Below are positions 40,101 through 40,937 of a stretch of DNA of 40,937 bases, piece by piece; the first letter of the stretch is position 1, and each line of letters begins with the position of its first letter. A program made the translations under genes and the position numbers. The DNA is taken from contig JAGVNC010000049.1 in assembly GCA_020053475.1 (NCBI GenBank), positions 1 through 40,937 of the forward strand, given 5' to 3'. The notes under the pieces were generated by a model that worked only from the letters and a program-made list of their open reading frames with translations, made no database searches and was not told the DNA's origin. The DNA is from Candidatus Omnitrophota bacterium. GTDB taxonomy: Bacteria > Omnitrophota > Gorgyraeia > Zapsychrales > Zapsychraceae.

Positions 40101-40640
40101 TTAATTGATGAGGCTGAGAAATTCGGAACGTGTTGAACTGTCTTTGCGGAATGTGCCGAGCATGCAGGATGTTTTCATCAGGGAGTTTTGTTTTTCTACC
40201 CCGCGCATCATCATGCACAAGTGTTTGGCCTCAATGACCACTCCCACGCCTCTCGCTCCGGTATATTTTAAAATAGCTTCAGCGATTTGTTTGGTTAGGT
40301 TTTCTTGCACTTGCAGACGGCGGGCAAACACATCAACGATGCGCGCGAGCTTTGATAGGCCGATGATCCGCCCTTTGGGGAGGTAGCCGACGTGGCATTT
40401 ACCGAAAAATGGCAGAAGATGATGTTCGCACAAGGAGTATAATTCAATGTCCTTGACGATGATCATCTCATCGTTGTCAGAATCGAAAATCGCGTTCCCA
40501 ACGATTTTATCAATATCTTCGCGGTAGCCTTTGGTCAGGTACTCAAAAGATTTGGCGGCACGCCGGGGAGTGTCTTTAAGCCCTTGGCGATTAACGTCTT
40601 CCCCAATATATTTTAATAAAGCGCTGTAAAATTGTTCCAT
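40101..40640 (-). CDS. folE: GTP cyclohydrolase I
   Basis: A 179-residue protein. The zinc ligands C71, H74 and C142 lie in [21 protein letters not shown] and [30 protein letters not shown] is also diagnostic. It converts GTP to dihydroneopterin triphosphate, the substrate of FolX and of folate synthesis. It is the first gene of the pterin operon. Length and motifs are those of the FolE1 type. Confidence 0.97.
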   Translation of the reverse strand: MEQFYSALLKYIGEDVNRQGLKDTPRRAAKSFEYLTKGYREDIDKIVGNAIFDSDNDEMIIVKDIELYSLCEHHLLPFFGKCHVGYLPKGRIIGLSKLARIVDVFARRLQVQENLTKQIAEAILKYTGARGVGVVIEAKHLCMMMRGVEKQNSLMKTSCMLGTFRKDSSTRSEFLSLIN

Positions 40641-40714
40641 CCCATTTCTCCCTGCCCCGCCAACGGCGGGGCTTTATCCCAGATGAAAATGGGATCGTAC
40701 TTGTTCCTTCTAGT

Positions 40715-40777
40715 CCCGTGGAAAGCTTTGCTTTCCCGGGATTAAGTCCCCGAAATCGCTTTGCGATTTCAGGGGAT
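40715..40777 (+). repeat. Conserved 63-bp double-hairpin element, copy 6
   Basis: Same orientation as copy 1, with compensatory changes: the first stem reads GGAAAGC-TTT-GCTTTCC, so both arms changed together relative to the other copies. It lies in the folE leader. Confidence 0.85.
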
Positions 40778-40806
40778 ATTTAAAGAAACCAAGTACATCG
40801 AGCGGC

Positions 40807-40835
40807 ATATTATCACAGAGCTTGGGGTAAGTCAA
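40807..40835 (-). promoter_or_regulatory. Promoter of the folE-folM-folX-folK operon
   Basis: On the minus strand TTGACT (40830-40835) and TAATAT (40807-40812) are 17 bp apart, with an extended -10 TGA. Predicted initiation near 40800 gives a leader of about 160 nt containing several hairpins. Confidence 0.7.
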
Positions 40836-40937
40836 CCGGCAGTCTATTACAATGCAAGATGAGCCTGAACAGAATCAGCTTCAAAAGCATGTTAGGAGAT
40901 TCTGAGCAAGAGAGTCATACTTGGAGGCATGACTCTA

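Larger units (their letters stand above)
40649..40937. other. Long structured leader and promoter region of folE
   Basis: No gene is supported in this 297-bp end. On the minus strand it holds the folE promoter, then a dyad (GTACTTG... with its complement), copy 6 of the double-hairpin element, and a GCCCCGCC/GGCGGGGC hairpin just before the folE ribosome site. An AGAGTCAT/ATGACTCT inverted repeat lies at the very edge (about 40909-40936) and cannot be interpreted without the neighbouring sequence. Confidence 0.6.

Noticed and set aside
40099-40218. N-terminal extension of the folM-like gene into folE
   Set aside because: It overlaps folE in another frame and has no family match; the start at 40098 gives a normal SDR.
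40909-40936. tRNA or IS end at the right edge
   Set aside because: Only one short inverted repeat is visible, with no cloverleaf and no further sequence to judge an element end.

Overview
The window looks like one stretch of a Gram-negative bacterial chromosome. Every gene I can support lies on the minus strand. Type IV pilus, ExbB/ExbD and secretin genes imply an outer membrane. Promoters are sigma-70-like and several starts carry AGGAGG-type ribosome sites. A fused PilM-PilN, lysine made by DapL, and intergenic regions full of dyads suggest an uncultured lineage such as Omnitrophota or a relative. That placement is inference; no marker here proves it.

Layout, read as transcription runs (right to left). 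40.8-38.4 kb: a pterin operon (folE, folM-like reductase, folX, a second folK-like gene). 38.3-36.95 kb: an IS110-family (IS1111-like) insertion sequence with a non-coding tail that may be its bridge/seek RNA. 36.9-34.0 kb: fxsA, fabG, acpP, fabF. 33.9-30.95 kb: leuB, asd, truA. 30.9-30.2 kb: a secreted protein with its own promoter. 30.1-29.2 kb: rplM-rpsI. 29.05-20.9 kb: the complete arginine set argC-J-B-D-F-G-H. 20.8-15.2 kb: lysA, a secreted protein, dapF, dapA, dapB, dapL. 15.2-12.7 kb: folK, panC, an aspartate dehydrogenase-like gene and a small basic repeat protein. 12.4-9.6 kb: uvrA. 9.6-8.2 kb: a RES/Xre-type toxin-antitoxin pair. 8.2-3.4 kb: a large TPR protein, ExbB, ExbD, a short TonB-like protein, a zinc-ribbon membrane protein and a PilX/GspK-like prepilin. 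3.3-1: an HTH gene, pilMN, pilO, pilP and the start of a pilQ-type secretin.

The genes make a coherent biosynthetic block. Asd supplies aspartate semialdehyde to DapA-DapB-DapL-DapF-LysA. ArgJ recycles acetyl groups through the arginine pathway. PanC, NadX and FolK feed cofactors, and FolE-FolX-FolM could make a reduced pterin such as tetrahydromonapterin.

The most unusual structure is not a gene. About fifteen intergenic gaps hold imperfect tandem words, mostly 7 bp long. The word differs from gap to gap, and it is usually followed by its own reverse complement, so each gap can fold into a dyad. Six gaps also hold a conserved ~63-bp double-hairpin element, nested inside or beside the dyad. 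The IS110 element sits in one of these arrays, and a loop of its putative guide RNA matches the flanking word. A separate ~56-bp palindrome appears to have inserted in frame inside panC.
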